Counted from the stretch's first letter, positions 51,368 to 60,483 are shown. The stretch: DNA of 64,000 bases from Anaerolineae bacterium (GCA_017303635.1 JAFLCG010000008.1:62001-126000); one strand, 5' to 3'. The notes: a model not told the origin generated them from the sequence alone. Numbers and translations: made by a program.

Positions 51368-52228
51368 ATGATGCCGAGGGTGAGCGAGCCAGACTACACG
51401 GTGGTACCGTGTAGTCGCTACAACTTTACCGAACTGGCCGAAATCTATAACGCCACGCGGACGGATTACATTGTGCCGATGCCCATGAACGCCAAACGCA
51501 TGGAGCAGTACGCAGCCTGGTACGATGTCGATCTGGATCGTTCGATGGTCATCTTTGACTCGACCAAAGCCATGGCGGGCCTGGGGATGCTGGCCGTGCG
51601 GGGTAAACGCGCCTGGATCACGCGCCTGGGTGTCCTGCCGGAACGGCGGGGCAAGGGTCTGGGCCTGTTCATGATGGAAGAACTACTGGTACGAGCGCGG
51701 GATGCAGCTTGCAACCGCGTGCAGTTGGAAGTCATTCGGGATAATCACCCGGCGCATAACCTGTTCCTGCGCCTGGGCTTTGTGGATCTCCGCGAACTCC
51801 TGGTCATCCGTCGCCCGCCCGGTCGTAAAACCAGCGTCATTCCCGAATACACCACCGAGAGCCTGACTCCGGATACTATTCAAGCCAGACTCAGCGCGCT
51901 GGATGGCAGTCAGCGCTCATGGCTGGATGAACCGGCTTCACTCCGGCATTTGCCCGGATTGCGCGGTATGCAGGTCACCTGCTCAAAAGGGGTTGGGCTG
52001 ATTATCTGGCAGCACAGCATGCTTCAGATGGAGCATCTGGTGCTGGTGCCGGTCAACGGCACCGCCGCCGCACTAGCGCCCTATTTGCTCCATGCGCTCC
52101 ACAGTCAGAATCCGGCACAGGACACCAAGTTGGAAAACCTCCCGGCAGATGATCCCACCTGGCCTGTCTTCCAGGAATTGGGGTATATCGAGTCTTTCCG
52201 CCGGATCGAAATGGACATGCAGCTATAA
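51368..52228 (+). CDS. GNAT family protein with C-terminal extension
   Basis: 286 residues (MM start; 51368 or 51371). The N-terminal half is a GNAT domain with AWITRLGVLPERRGKGLGLFMMEELL as the acetyl-CoA loop and VQLEVIRDNHPAHNLFLRLGF. The C-terminal half (about 150-286) shows LIIWQHSMLQMEHLVLVPVNG and a final LENLPADDPTWPVFQELGYIESFRRIEM, which looks like the end of a second, degenerate GNAT fold without a clear CoA loop. The substrate is unknown. GGAGAAAG precedes the start. It shares the operon with the two receivers upstream. Confidence 0.85.
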   Translation: MMPRVSEPDYTVVPCSRYNFTELAEIYNATRTDYIVPMPMNAKRMEQYAAWYDVDLDRSMVIFDSTKAMAGLGMLAVRGKRAWITRLGVLPERRGKGLGLFMMEELLVRARDAACNRVQLEVIRDNHPAHNLFLRLGFVDLRELLVIRRPPGRKTSVIPEYTTESLTPDTIQARLSALDGSQRSWLDEPASLRHLPGLRGMQVTCSKGVGLIIWQHSMLQMEHLVLVPVNGTAAALAPYLLHALHSQNPAQDTKLENLPADDPTWPVFQELGYIESFRRIEMDMQL

Positions 52229-52265
52229 TGGACTACTGATGGTTCGGCATGGAGAGGAGTGCGCT

Positions 52266-52724
52266 ATGCGTTCTGGCCGAGTCGCAGTACTGCTGTTCCT
52301 GTTCACGACTGGTTGTGGGTTTTTCTTTAATCCAGACCCCGCCCAAAATCCGCTGGCTCCCATGCCGACGCCCTCGCAGAGCCGTCTGGAGTCCTTTACA
52401 GGGCATCCGCTGCCCGCCACCGCAAGTGATATTCTCAGCGCCGAAGGTGGTTTTCAGGACACCATCATGTGGCTACGCTTTGATGCGCCCGCCGCCGATG
52501 TGTCCACCTATGTTGACAGCCTGAGCCTGGAGGCCCCCCTCAGCGCCGCATCAGGTCCCGAACAACTCACCCCCAGCGAAGAACCCTGGTGGGAACCGGA
52601 AACGGCATCCCAGGGAGCCGGTGGCGGTTATTCCATCCCCGCGCAGAACACCTTCTGCCGCGTCTATGTCGATCAGAGCCAGACCGATCTCTGGCGTGTC
52701 TATCTGGTGTGCTTCAATACCTGA
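52266..52724 (+). CDS. small lipoprotein, unknown function
   Basis: 152 residues from the ATG at 52266, which has GGAGAGGAG upstream. The signal peptide ends in LFTTGC with Cys17 as lipidation site. The mature part has a Pro/Thr-containing stretch, then GGFQDTIMWLRFDAPAADVSTYVDSL and a Trp/Pro-rich segment, closing with FCRVYVDQSQTDLWRVYLVCF. No family is recognised. It is the last gene of the operon that starts with the threonine synthase-receiver fusion, which suggests a cell-surface link of that system. Confidence 0.8.
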   Translation: MRSGRVAVLLFLFTTGCGFFFNPDPAQNPLAPMPTPSQSRLESFTGHPLPATASDILSAEGGFQDTIMWLRFDAPAADVSTYVDSLSLEAPLSAASGPEQLTPSEEPWWEPETASQGAGGGYSIPAQNTFCRVYVDQSQTDLWRVYLVCFNT

Positions 52725-52737
52725 TTGGGACAACAAA

Positions 52738-52767
52738 AATGCCCTGAGGTGGATACCTCAGGGCATT
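52738..52767. terminator. strong bidirectional terminator
   Basis: A 13-bp perfect stem (AATGCCCTGAGGT with ACCTCAGGGCATT) around GGAT, with an A run before and CATTC after. It lies between the lipoprotein gene and the convergent RDD gene. Confidence 0.88.
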
Positions 52768-52787
52768 CATTCAACGTCTGATCCAGC

Positions 52788-53252
52788 TTAGAAATCGACG
52801 CGCTTTGGCTTTTCCGGCACATCCACGTAGCGGTCTACTTTGACCTTCTCGCTGGCGCGGACGACGTAGGTGCTAGCCAGCTTGTCGTGCCAGCCCTGAC
52901 GGCGATCATCGAACAGCGCCCAGAAAAAGCCCAGGCCGAAGACGAGGCCGTTCACCCAGTAACCGACCGACCGAACGATGGCATCTGCATCGGTCATCGG
53001 CATTCCGTTCGCCTTGACGACGCGGATTTTGGTGAGCATCTTGCCGGGTGTCTGACCGTCGTGGCGCGTCCAGAAGTACCAGCAGTAGACCACGCCAATC
53101 AGGAAGCTGATGAGGCCTGCGCCGAACCATTCCCCGTTGGCCCCGAAGAAGCCGCCGACGATACCGATGAGGATGGCATCCACGATATAAGCAAAGAAGC
53201 GCGTCCCGATGTCTGCTAATTCGTGGGTGGTGGTGTTTTCCGACTCGTACAT
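52788..53252 (-). CDS. RDD family membrane protein
   Basis: The ATG at 53252 (MYESEN) gives 154 residues; the frame opens further to 53288 without need. Three membrane helices are visible. The family signature is the first helix motif ADIGTRFFAYIVDAILIGI (with the R-D pair of RDD) and the loop RHDGQTPGKMLTKIRVVKANG. The function of RDD proteins is mostly unknown; some act as ion transporters or accessory membrane proteins. The C-terminal tail is basic and cytoplasmic. Confidence 0.92.
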   Translation of the reverse strand: MYESENTTTHELADIGTRFFAYIVDAILIGIVGGFFGANGEWFGAGLISFLIGVVYCWYFWTRHDGQTPGKMLTKIRVVKANGMPMTDADAIVRSVGYWVNGLVFGLGFFWALFDDRRQGWHDKLASTYVVRASEKVKVDRYVDVPEKPKRVDF

Positions 53253-53376
53253 GATCTCTAACCCCTTGATGTCTCTCTCGCCTTCCAACGGCGATGGTGT
53301 GTCATACTGCTCTATACGCAGTCACCTCGCAAAAGGTTACAGGGTTTCTGACATCCCCCAAAAACTGGGGGTGCCC

Positions 53377-54312
53377 CTAGAATCCCGGCACGGCAGCCAG
53401 CAGCCGCCGGAAAGCATAATGCTTTTGCCGGCCATGAGCGCTCCGCAGATAGAAGGGGGCACCGGGGATGATCCGTACCAGCGCATTGAGGGCGATCACC
53501 CCTTTATACGCCAGGGTGGTCAAGCCGCTGTAGTGCTTACGGGCAAACTGGACTCGCGCTTTATACAGGCGAATCAGCGACTCGACTTTGACCTGTTGGC
53601 TACTGCCGCCCCACAGGTGAATACACTCCACAGCAGGGCTAAACAGGGTTTTCCATCCGGCAGCGGCAAAGCGGTAACACCAATCGACTTCTTCCGAATA
53701 CATGAAGAAGGCCTCGTCCATCAGGCCAACCTGCTGCACGGCTTCCCGCCGAGCCAGCATGAAGGCTCCCATGATGACATCGACTTCGCGCACCGTGTCA
53801 TAGTTCCAGTGCGTCAGGTTGTAATCTCCAAACAGGCGGCTGCGGGACATGAACTTGTCGATTCCCAGCGCAATCCATAACTCTGTCCACAGGGTCGGGA
53901 ACGTGTAGCAGGAACGCTGCAAGCGCCCATCCTCATAGAGCAATTTCGGCGCGCCCAGCCCGGCCTCCGGGTGCCGATCCATAAACGCGACCATCTGGTC
54001 AATGCAACGAGGTTTCACAAAGGCATCGGAGTTGAGCAGCAGCACATAGCGCGACTGTTCCAGCGAGAGGCGCATGGCCTGGTTATTGGCTTTGGCAAAA
54101 CCCAGGTTCTCTGTATTGGCGATCAGCTTGACCCAGGGGTATTCATTCCGTACGACCTCCTGGCTGCCATCGCTGGAGTGGTTATCCACCACATAGGTCT
54201 CGTAGCTCACCTCCTGGACGGTCTCGCGGACCGCGTTCAGGCAGCGACGAAGCAAGTCTTTACCGTTCCAATTCACAATGATGATTGCGACATCCATCAT
54301 GGGATCATGCAC
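53377..54312 (-). CDS. glycosyltransferase family 2, rhamnosyltransferase-like
   Basis: 311 residues, start 54312 (or 54300/54297, where MMDVAIIIVNWNG begins). GT-A fold: VAIIIVNWNGKDLLRRCL, VVDNHSSDGS (DxS), NTENLGFAKANNQAM and the metal-binding YVLLLNSD. Further on GAFMLARREAVQQVGLMDEAFFMYSEEVDWCYR is the acceptor block with the ED pair of this family. It resembles rhamnosyltransferases of cell-surface glycan synthesis. A hydrophobic tail segment (GVIALNALVRIIPG) may touch the membrane. Confidence 0.93.
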   Translation of the reverse strand: MHDPMMDVAIIIVNWNGKDLLRRCLNAVRETVQEVSYETYVVDNHSSDGSQEVVRNEYPWVKLIANTENLGFAKANNQAMRLSLEQSRYVLLLNSDAFVKPRCIDQMVAFMDRHPEAGLGAPKLLYEDGRLQRSCYTFPTLWTELWIALGIDKFMSRSRLFGDYNLTHWNYDTVREVDVIMGAFMLARREAVQQVGLMDEAFFMYSEEVDWCYRFAAAGWKTLFSPAVECIHLWGGSSQQVKVESLIRLYKARVQFARKHYSGLTTLAYKGVIALNALVRIIPGAPFYLRSAHGRQKHYAFRRLLAAVPGF

Positions 54313-54453
54313 CAGTTAGTCAGGGAGAATAAGGCTGAGGCGTTACCTTTTTATCATGTCGGGCTGGCCTTGCCCCGGCCTTACGCTCCCCACTGCCATT
54401 TGCTAGAATGTTCCCTATTCAAAGTGATACCCTGGCATACAAACTGGCGCGGC

Positions 54454-54502
54454 ACTTGCAACTTGAAATTTGCCACCAGTAACCTGAAACCACTAACCTC
54501 TT
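54454..54502 (+). repeat. degenerate heptanucleotide tandem repeat
   Basis: Seven consecutive 7-bp units (ACTTGCA, ACTTGAA, ATTTGCC, ACCAGTA, ACCTGAA, ACCACTA, ACCTCTT) end 24 bp before the start of the isoaspartyl peptidase gene. The consensus is near ACYTGAA. Similar heptamers occur as short tandemly repeated sequences in cyanobacteria. Confidence 0.55.
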
Positions 54503-54526
54503 TCTCACCCCGGATATTGACGCATA

Positions 54527-55435
54527 ATGACAACCCCTCGATTGATCGTACACGGCGGCGCAGGCGAATGGCTCAATTTTGATGAAACTGTGGTCCAGGA
54601 TGGAGTCCGCGCAGCGGCTGCCGCCGGGTGGAGCGTCCTGGCAGCGGGGGGGACGGCCCTCGAAGCCGTTGAAGCCGCGACGATCAAGCTGGAAGATCAT
54701 CCCCTGTTTGATGCAGGCTACGGTAGCTTCATCAATCAGGAAGGCGAAGTGGAAATGGACGCGCTCCTGTGTGATGGCGCGACCCTGACTTTCGGTTCCG
54801 TAGCGGCAGTCCGCCGGGTGAAGAATCCGATCATCCTGGCTCGCTTGGTCATGACCCGCACGCCACATCACATCTTCGCCGGTGACGGCGCTGATCAACT
54901 GGCGGCGCGGCTAGGCTTGCCGATCATCAGCAACATCGAACTCATCACCGAAAAGGAATTCGCGCATTATCGGTCCCGGCATAAGGACGCGCCGCCACGC
55001 CTCGGCCTCGGTACCGGTACAGTCGGCGCCGTAGCGATTGATGCGGCAGGCAACCTCGCCAGCGCGACCTCGACTGGTGGCACGCCCGATAAGCCCAAGG
55101 GCCGTATTGGGGATTCGCCCATCTACGGCGCAGGCGGCTATGCCCGCAACCGTGCTGGTGCCTGTAGCGCCACCGGACAGGGCGAGCATATCATGCGCGT
55201 GTTCCTCTGCAAGGAAGCGGCTGACCGGATGCAGGACCTGACCGCGCCGGAAGCCCTGACCGCTGCCGGTGCTTTTATGGCGGGATATATTCCGAACTCG
55301 GATATGGGCATCATCGGCATCGACTGGCAGGGCAACCTGGGCGCCTATCACACCACCCGCGCCATGCCCATTGCCTGGGTCATGGGCGATGGTGCCGTGA
55401 AAACCGCCATGCGCTGGGACGGGGGTGCATTTTGA
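54527..55435 (+). CDS. isoaspartyl peptidase/L-asparaginase (Ntn hydrolase)
   Basis: 302 residues. The start (RLIVHGGAGEW) is the family signature, then GYGSFINQEGEVEMDALLCDG. The autocleavage nucleophile is T165 in GLGTGTVGAVAID, which after cleavage starts the beta subunit; SATSTGGTPDKPKGRIGDSP and GEHIMR follow. The enzyme splits iso-Asp dipeptides or asparagine and so removes damaged protein fragments. It is cytoplasmic, with no signal peptide. Its stop TGA overlaps the TTG start of the methionine aminopeptidase gene (TTGA), so both are coupled. Confidence 0.93.
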   Translation: MTTPRLIVHGGAGEWLNFDETVVQDGVRAAAAAGWSVLAAGGTALEAVEAATIKLEDHPLFDAGYGSFINQEGEVEMDALLCDGATLTFGSVAAVRRVKNPIILARLVMTRTPHHIFAGDGADQLAARLGLPIISNIELITEKEFAHYRSRHKDAPPRLGLGTGTVGAVAIDAAGNLASATSTGGTPDKPKGRIGDSPIYGAGGYARNRAGACSATGQGEHIMRVFLCKEAADRMQDLTAPEALTAAGAFMAGYIPNSDMGIIGIDWQGNLGAYHTTRAMPIAWVMGDGAVKTAMRWDGGAF

Positions 55436-56190
55436 TCATTCAATCACAGGCCGATATGAAGGGGATGCTGCAAGCGGGGCAGGTTGTGGCTCGCATTCTC
55501 AAGCAAATGGGGGAAGCAGCCCGCCCCGGTGTGAGCACCGCCGAACTGGATGCCCTCGGCGCGAACCTGATGAAGAAAGAAGGGGCGCTCTCGGCACCAA
55601 TGGTCAGTTACAAGTTCCCGGCCTTCACCTGCATCAGCATCAATGAGGAAGCTGCTCATGGCATTCCAGGTGATCGGGTGATCCAGGAAGGTGATCTGGT
55701 CAACATTGATGTCAGCGCCGTTGTCGATGGCTACATCGGGGATACAGGTGCCACTTTCCCCATGTACCCGATCAACCCCCAAAAACAAAAGCTAGTGGAG
55801 GTTGCCCGCGCTGCCCTGGAAGTCGGCATTAACGCGGCAACTGCGGGTCGCCCGGTCGGGGAGATCGGCAAAGCAGTGGAAGCCTTCGTCAAAAAGAACG
55901 GCCTCTACATTATTAGAGACTTACCCGGTCACGGCGTCGGTCACAAACTGCACGAACCCCCGCAAGTCCCCAATTTCCCCCGGCGCGATGCCATGCGGAC
56001 CATCATGCAGGAGGGGATGGTCTTCACCATCGAGCCGTTTGTCTCCACCCGGGCTCAGCATATTATGACTATGCCAGATGGCTGGACTCTCCGCACGAAA
56101 GATGGCAGCCTGGCCGCTCAGTACGAGCATACGGTGGTCATCACCAAAGGCCGCCCGCTGCTGCTCACCCAGTTGGATGCCTCAACCTGA
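55432..56190 (+). CDS. map: methionine aminopeptidase, type I
   Basis: 252 residues from a TTG start that overlaps the TGA of the upstream gene. Metal ligands are D93 (NIDVS), D104 (GDTGATF), H171 (PGHGVGHKLHE), E201 (TIEPF) and E232 (YEHTVV), with substrate-binding H76 in EAAHGIPG. The enzyme removes initiator methionine from nascent proteins with divalent metal ions. The N-terminus has no zinc-finger extension. It is normally next to ribosomal or adk/secY genes; here it is coupled to an isoaspartyl peptidase, which suggests shared peptide processing. Confidence 0.95.
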   Translation: MIIQSQADMKGMLQAGQVVARILKQMGEAARPGVSTAELDALGANLMKKEGALSAPMVSYKFPAFTCISINEEAAHGIPGDRVIQEGDLVNIDVSAVVDGYIGDTGATFPMYPINPQKQKLVEVARAALEVGINAATAGRPVGEIGKAVEAFVKKNGLYIIRDLPGHGVGHKLHEPPQVPNFPRRDAMRTIMQEGMVFTIEPFVSTRAQHIMTMPDGWTLRTKDGSLAAQYEHTVVITKGRPLLLTQLDAST

Positions 56191-56243
56191 AAACCACCCA
56201 ATCCTGACAAAACAGAATCATACTTGAATACTATTTTAGTAGA

Positions 56244-56274
56244 CTGTTAGGCTAATTCATTATACAGTTAGGCT
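56244..56274 (+). promoter_or_regulatory. direct repeats upstream of the VWA protein gene
   Basis: CTGTTAGGCT (56244-56253) and CAGTTAGGCT (56265-56274) are spaced 21 bp start to start, two helical turns, within an AT-rich stretch 110 bp before the start codon. This suits a regulator that binds two sites on one DNA face. Confidence 0.35.
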
Positions 56275-56383
56275 GGTGAGTAAGCCGCTTACGGTCCATG
56301 TTCGTGCCTATTGCTGGTCTGATTCTCAAAAGGCTGGCGGTTGGGGCTATCACCGCTATCGAATAAGTGATGCGAGATGATCC

Positions 56384-59300
56384 ATGACTAAATCACCCTT
56401 CAGGCTTTTTTTGCGGGCATTCATGTTGTTATTGGTTGTGATTCTGGCTTCTTCCAGCCTGATGCTGGGGGCCGCCCAGGATGTGACCAATACCCCGGAA
56501 TCGCCCACAGCCACCCCGACAGAGCTTCCAACGGAAGTTCCGACGGATGTGCCGACCGAAGCTCCAACCGCAATTCCGACAGATATTCCAACTGAAGTTC
56601 CGACGGACGTTCCGACCGAAGTTTCTCCAGAGACTCCAACGGAAGCGGCTACTGAACTTCCGACGGATGTGCCAACCGCTACACCACTCCCTGGCACCGC
56701 ACCGGCCTTTGAACCCCTGGCTCAACCGCTGGTGGTGGATCTCGGCACGCAGTTGGTGTTCAGCCTGGGTGTGATAGATGATGAAGCCACCATCCGTGTG
56801 CTGCCGGACTTGACCGGTACACTCGGTATGGTCACCGTCGAGCAGGGTGCAGCCGATCCTCTGGTGGATCCCATCCGCACACCGCTTACTATCACCTATC
56901 TGGCCCCGGCGACCGTGCCGGAAGGCTTCAGCGGCCTGGATAGCTTCAGCCTGATCGCCATCGACTCGGTTGGCAATCAGACGATCCAGACACTTCAGGT
57001 CACCATCAACAGCGCGCTAACAACCCCCACTCCGGAACCCAGCCCGACGCTGGAAGCCACTCCCACGCCGCCGCCGGTTGCCATGCGCCTTGCAGAAACC
57101 GATAACTTCAACTTCGGCGTCATCAACAACTGGCTGCTGCAGCCCGGTTGGAGCGCCATCGAAAGCGAAGGCGCTTTTGCGCTGGGGGCCATCAATACCG
57201 ATGCCGCTATCCAATACGGCACCGTCAGCTATGGCGACGTCGGCGTTCAGTTCCGCCTCCAGTCGATGGCTCCGCTGAGCCTGAGCCTGCGGACGAGCGT
57301 GGCGGGTGCCTACACCGTCATCCTCAACCCGGATGGCAGCCTTAGCCTGCTGCGCGGAGCGGAGGTGCTGGCGACCGGCACGGCTCCGGCAGCGACCAGC
57401 GCCTGGCGCAACCTGTACTTCGGAGCAGTTGGTGGGCAATTGACGGTCATCGTCGATGGTGTCCCCGTCCTTGAGGTGATCGATGCTGCTCCGCTGCCAG
57501 AAGGTACCATTACCCTGGCCGTCCCCGGACTGCGGGCGCTCTTTGCTACCGAAGCCGAAGGCATCACCGCCACGCTGGTTGACGATTTTGCCCTGTTCCT
57601 GCCCGCTGAAGGGCGGAATTCCGGCGATACCGTCATCATGGCGAATAACAACACCATTTCCGGTATTGTCTGGGAAGATACCGATCTGGATGGTCAGCGC
57701 GATGGCGGCGAATCAGTCCGGGCTGGCGTGACCGTCCGCCTCGGCCTGTTCACCACTTCAAGCGGGGCGGTCAGCTATCCGCGCACCACGACGACAGCCG
57801 CCGATGGGAGCTATAGCTTCACCGCTGTCGCCACCAATCTGGCAACTCAACAGTATCTGGTGGAAGTCACGCTCCCGACCGGGTTTGAGTTCACCTCACC
57901 CAATATCGGCGCTGACGCGACCGACAGCGATATTGAAGCCTATATCTCCACGGGTGGCCGTACTGCCACGCGCCAGTTCATCAATCTTGCTGGAGAAACC
58001 GTCAACTGGGATGCCGGTCTGGTCGCCGTACCGACCGCCTGTTCCACCCCGCTGGATATGATGATCGTGCTGGATGCCTCAACCAGCCTCAGCGCCTCCG
58101 AATGGGAAAATATCCGCAGCTTCACCCGTGGGTTGATTAACTCGTTCAACCTGAATACCACGGCGACCGGCACCCGGATCGGTCTGGTGCGCTTCACCTC
58201 GACCGCCACGCTGGTCAGCCCGCTCAGCACCAGCCGGACCACGCTGCTGTCGCTGCTGAACAGCCAGCGTCAGAGCAGCGGTGCCACCGCTATCCAGTTG
58301 GGTCTGAACTCGGCCAACAGCGCACTCGCCAGCGCCCGCCCGGCACCGATCCCCAAAGTGATCGTGCTCATCAGCGATGGTATCCAGGCCAACCCGGTGC
58401 CGCCGCCCAATGCCGCCATTGATGCTGCCGCCGTCATTCGTAATCAGGGTGTGGTCATCTACAGTGTAGGCGTTGGTACGATTGATTTGCCCACGCTGCA
58501 AGGGATCGCTTCCGGTCCGGCCAGCCCGTATGTCATCCAGGTCGCTGACATCAACCAGATCGTCACGAACCTGAACACCCTCGCCAATGGCACCTGCGGC
58601 TCGACTGGTCGTGTACCGGCGCCGCGCCTGTTGACCCCGGTTAATGCGGGCTTTGACAACAGCGAGCCAACGGTTGACTTCACCTGGTCTCAGCCGACCT
58701 CGACCCCGCCGGTTGTGGTGACTGATTATCAGATTCAGATTTCTCGTTCCAGCACGTTTGCTACCATCGCGGTGGATACCACCACGGGTAACGATACACC
58801 GGCGATTTCGCTGGATATCAGCCCGGCAAATGCCGATGGTCTACTATACTGGCGTGTGCGTGGCTGGAGCGGCAACGTCCCCGGCCCCTGGAGCACGGCT
58901 TTCCGCTTCACGCTGGATACAGTTGCCCCGGGCATCACCACCCTGAGCACGCCGCTGAACGGCGCGGGCCTCTTCGATAGCACCCCGGCCTTTGTCTGGC
59001 GTGCCCCGACCGGAACGCCCTACAGCTATGAACTGAACCTGGACGACAACGACACCTTCAGTTCACCCTTTATCCAGACCAATATCCGCACGGTCAGCTT
59101 CACGCTGCCCAATGCCAACGCCCTGCCCTTCGGTCGTCACTACTGGCGTGTACGCGCCTTTGACGCGGCCGGTAACCCCGGTGGTTGGAGCAATACCTTC
59201 AGCTTCGACTATGTCCTCATGCGGACGCCGCTGAATGGGGCCTTCACGACCGATACCACCCCGGCTTTCGTCTGGAACCGGTATGTGCCGCCTGTTGGTG

Positions 59301-60385
59301 TGACGGTGACGGGTTACGTTCTCCAGATCGATAATGATCAGGACTTCAGCAGCCCGCTCCCGCTACCGCCAGCCCCGCTGGGTCCCACCATATCCACCTA
59401 TACCATCCCGACAGCCAACGCCCTGCCCTACGGCGTTTACTACTGGCGCGTGAACGTCAACCTGAGTTCCGGCGGCCCGATCAATTCACCGCTCGCCTGG
59501 CGCTTGATCGTCACGCAAACCCCGCCGTCGGTGCCGGTGCTGGTCTCACCACTTGCCAACGCCATCACCAATGATCCGACCCCGACTTTTACCTGGAATG
59601 CCTCGACCACGGGGAACCCCGCGTCCTATGACATCCAGGTGTGCCGTAATACCACCTGCACGGATATTGCCACCAGTGAACTCAGTGGTGGGGATACCAC
59701 CTTCACCCCGCTCTCGAACCTGCCAGATGGCATTTACTACTGGCGCGTCCGTGGCCTCAATGCGCTCGGCGCCGGTAGTGCCTGGTCGGCGGTTCGTAAG
59801 GTAACGATTGATACCATCGCCCCGGCAGTTCCCGCGCAGACCGCACCGCCCAATGGTTCGACTCAGGTCAACCGCCGTCCGATCATCCGGTGGGGTGCTG
59901 TCTCTACCGCAGTACGCTATGAACTGGCGCTGGATACCACCAATCCGCCGTTCGATGCAGTACCCCTCTTCAGTGGTAATGCGACCAGCTACACGCCGCC
60001 TGCGCCGCTCCTGCTGGATACCTACTACTGGAAGGTGCGTGCTGTAGATGCCGCCGGTAATCCTTCAGCCTGGAGTCCGGTGTTCAGCTTCATCGTCACA
60101 TCACCCGCTACGGATGTGCCGATCCTCAACCGCTTCACCACCAACACACCCACGCTGACTTGGACGCGCATCACCTGGGCAGTCCGCTACGAGGTCGAAG
60201 TCCATCGGAACTCGACTTTCACCAACCGGGTCTACCTGAATTCGGCCATCAATGCGCCGACCTTACAGGTGACTCTGCCCGCGCTGCTGAATGGTGTCTA
60301 CTACTGGCGCGTCCGCGCCTGCGATGCCAACCGCTGCGGCCCCTGGAGCACAGGTGGGGTAGGCGTCTTCTCGGTCGATAGCTAG
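56384..60385 (+). CDS. exported VWA-domain protein with Fn3-like repeats
   Basis: 1333 residues with a signal peptide (1-31). A run of Thr-Glu/Asp-x-Pro repeats (about 45-105) looks like a cell-wall linker. A cadherin-like/Ig domain (about 110-210) and a beta-sandwich like LamG or a concanavalin-like fold (about 240-400) follow. Then comes an SdrD/SpaA-type B domain (GIVWEDTDLDGQRDGGE). The VWA domain (about 557-735) has a complete MIDAS: D564, S566 and S568 (VLDASTSLS), and VLISDG. Six Fn3-like repeats close the protein, each with a Y/HYWRVR or YYWKVR motif. It is a large surface adhesin-like protein; ligand unknown. A strong terminator follows. Confidence 0.9.
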   Translation: MTKSPFRLFLRAFMLLLVVILASSSLMLGAAQDVTNTPESPTATPTELPTEVPTDVPTEAPTAIPTDIPTEVPTDVPTEVSPETPTEAATELPTDVPTATPLPGTAPAFEPLAQPLVVDLGTQLVFSLGVIDDEATIRVLPDLTGTLGMVTVEQGAADPLVDPIRTPLTITYLAPATVPEGFSGLDSFSLIAIDSVGNQTIQTLQVTINSALTTPTPEPSPTLEATPTPPPVAMRLAETDNFNFGVINNWLLQPGWSAIESEGAFALGAINTDAAIQYGTVSYGDVGVQFRLQSMAPLSLSLRTSVAGAYTVILNPDGSLSLLRGAEVLATGTAPAATSAWRNLYFGAVGGQLTVIVDGVPVLEVIDAAPLPEGTITLAVPGLRALFATEAEGITATLVDDFALFLPAEGRNSGDTVIMANNNTISGIVWEDTDLDGQRDGGESVRAGVTVRLGLFTTSSGAVSYPRTTTTAADGSYSFTAVATNLATQQYLVEVTLPTGFEFTSPNIGADATDSDIEAYISTGGRTATRQFINLAGETVNWDAGLVAVPTACSTPLDMMIVLDASTSLSASEWENIRSFTRGLINSFNLNTTATGTRIGLVRFTSTATLVSPLSTSRTTLLSLLNSQRQSSGATAIQLGLNSANSALASARPAPIPKVIVLISDGIQANPVPPPNAAIDAAAVIRNQGVVIYSVGVGTIDLPTLQGIASGPASPYVIQVADINQIVTNLNTLANGTCGSTGRVPAPRLLTPVNAGFDNSEPTVDFTWSQPTSTPPVVVTDYQIQISRSSTFATIAVDTTTGNDTPAISLDISPANADGLLYWRVRGWSGNVPGPWSTAFRFTLDTVAPGITTLSTPLNGAGLFDSTPAFVWRAPTGTPYSYELNLDDNDTFSSPFIQTNIRTVSFTLPNANALPFGRHYWRVRAFDAAGNPGGWSNTFSFDYVLMRTPLNGAFTTDTTPAFVWNRYVPPVGVTVTGYVLQIDNDQDFSSPLPLPPAPLGPTISTYTIPTANALPYGVYYWRVNVNLSSGGPINSPLAWRLIVTQTPPSVPVLVSPLANAITNDPTPTFTWNASTTGNPASYDIQVCRNTTCTDIATSELSGGDTTFTPLSNLPDGIYYWRVRGLNALGAGSAWSAVRKVTIDTIAPAVPAQTAPPNGSTQVNRRPIIRWGAVSTAVRYELALDTTNPPFDAVPLFSGNATSYTPPAPLLLDTYYWKVRAVDAAGNPSAWSPVFSFIVTSPATDVPILNRFTTNTPTLTWTRITWAVRYEVEVHRNSTFTNRVYLNSAINAPTLQVTLPALLNGVYYWRVRACDANRCGPWSTGGVGVFSVDS
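56516..56690 (+). repeat. tandem repeat encoding Thr-Glu/Asp-x-Pro linker
   Basis: A 12-bp period (for example GAAGTTCCGACG / GATGTGCCGACC) repeated about thirteen times, encoding TEVP, TDVP, TEAP and similar units. Confidence 0.85.
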
Positions 60386-60396
60386 TCTGGATAGTG

Positions 60397-60431
60397 ACAG
60401 GGTGCATCGCATAGATGCACCCTGTTTTTTT
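60397..60431 (+). terminator. intrinsic terminator after the VWA gene
   Basis: ACAGGGTGCATC pairs with GATGCACCCTGT (12 bp) over a 5-nt loop, followed by a run of seven T. It lies 11 bp after the stop codon. Confidence 0.95.
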
Positions 60432-60483
60432 GGCTTCCATTACAATCTGCTTTACGTACATGTCGATTAAGGGAATCTAGGCT

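Noticed and set aside
53350..53372. Intrinsic terminator behind the GT2 gene
   Set aside because: A CCCCC/GGGGG stem is possible but there is no T tract on the needed strand and the stem has a bulge.
56516..56690. Non-coding minisatellite
   Set aside because: The 12-bp period keeps the reading frame and encodes a Thr/Pro linker of the VWA protein.
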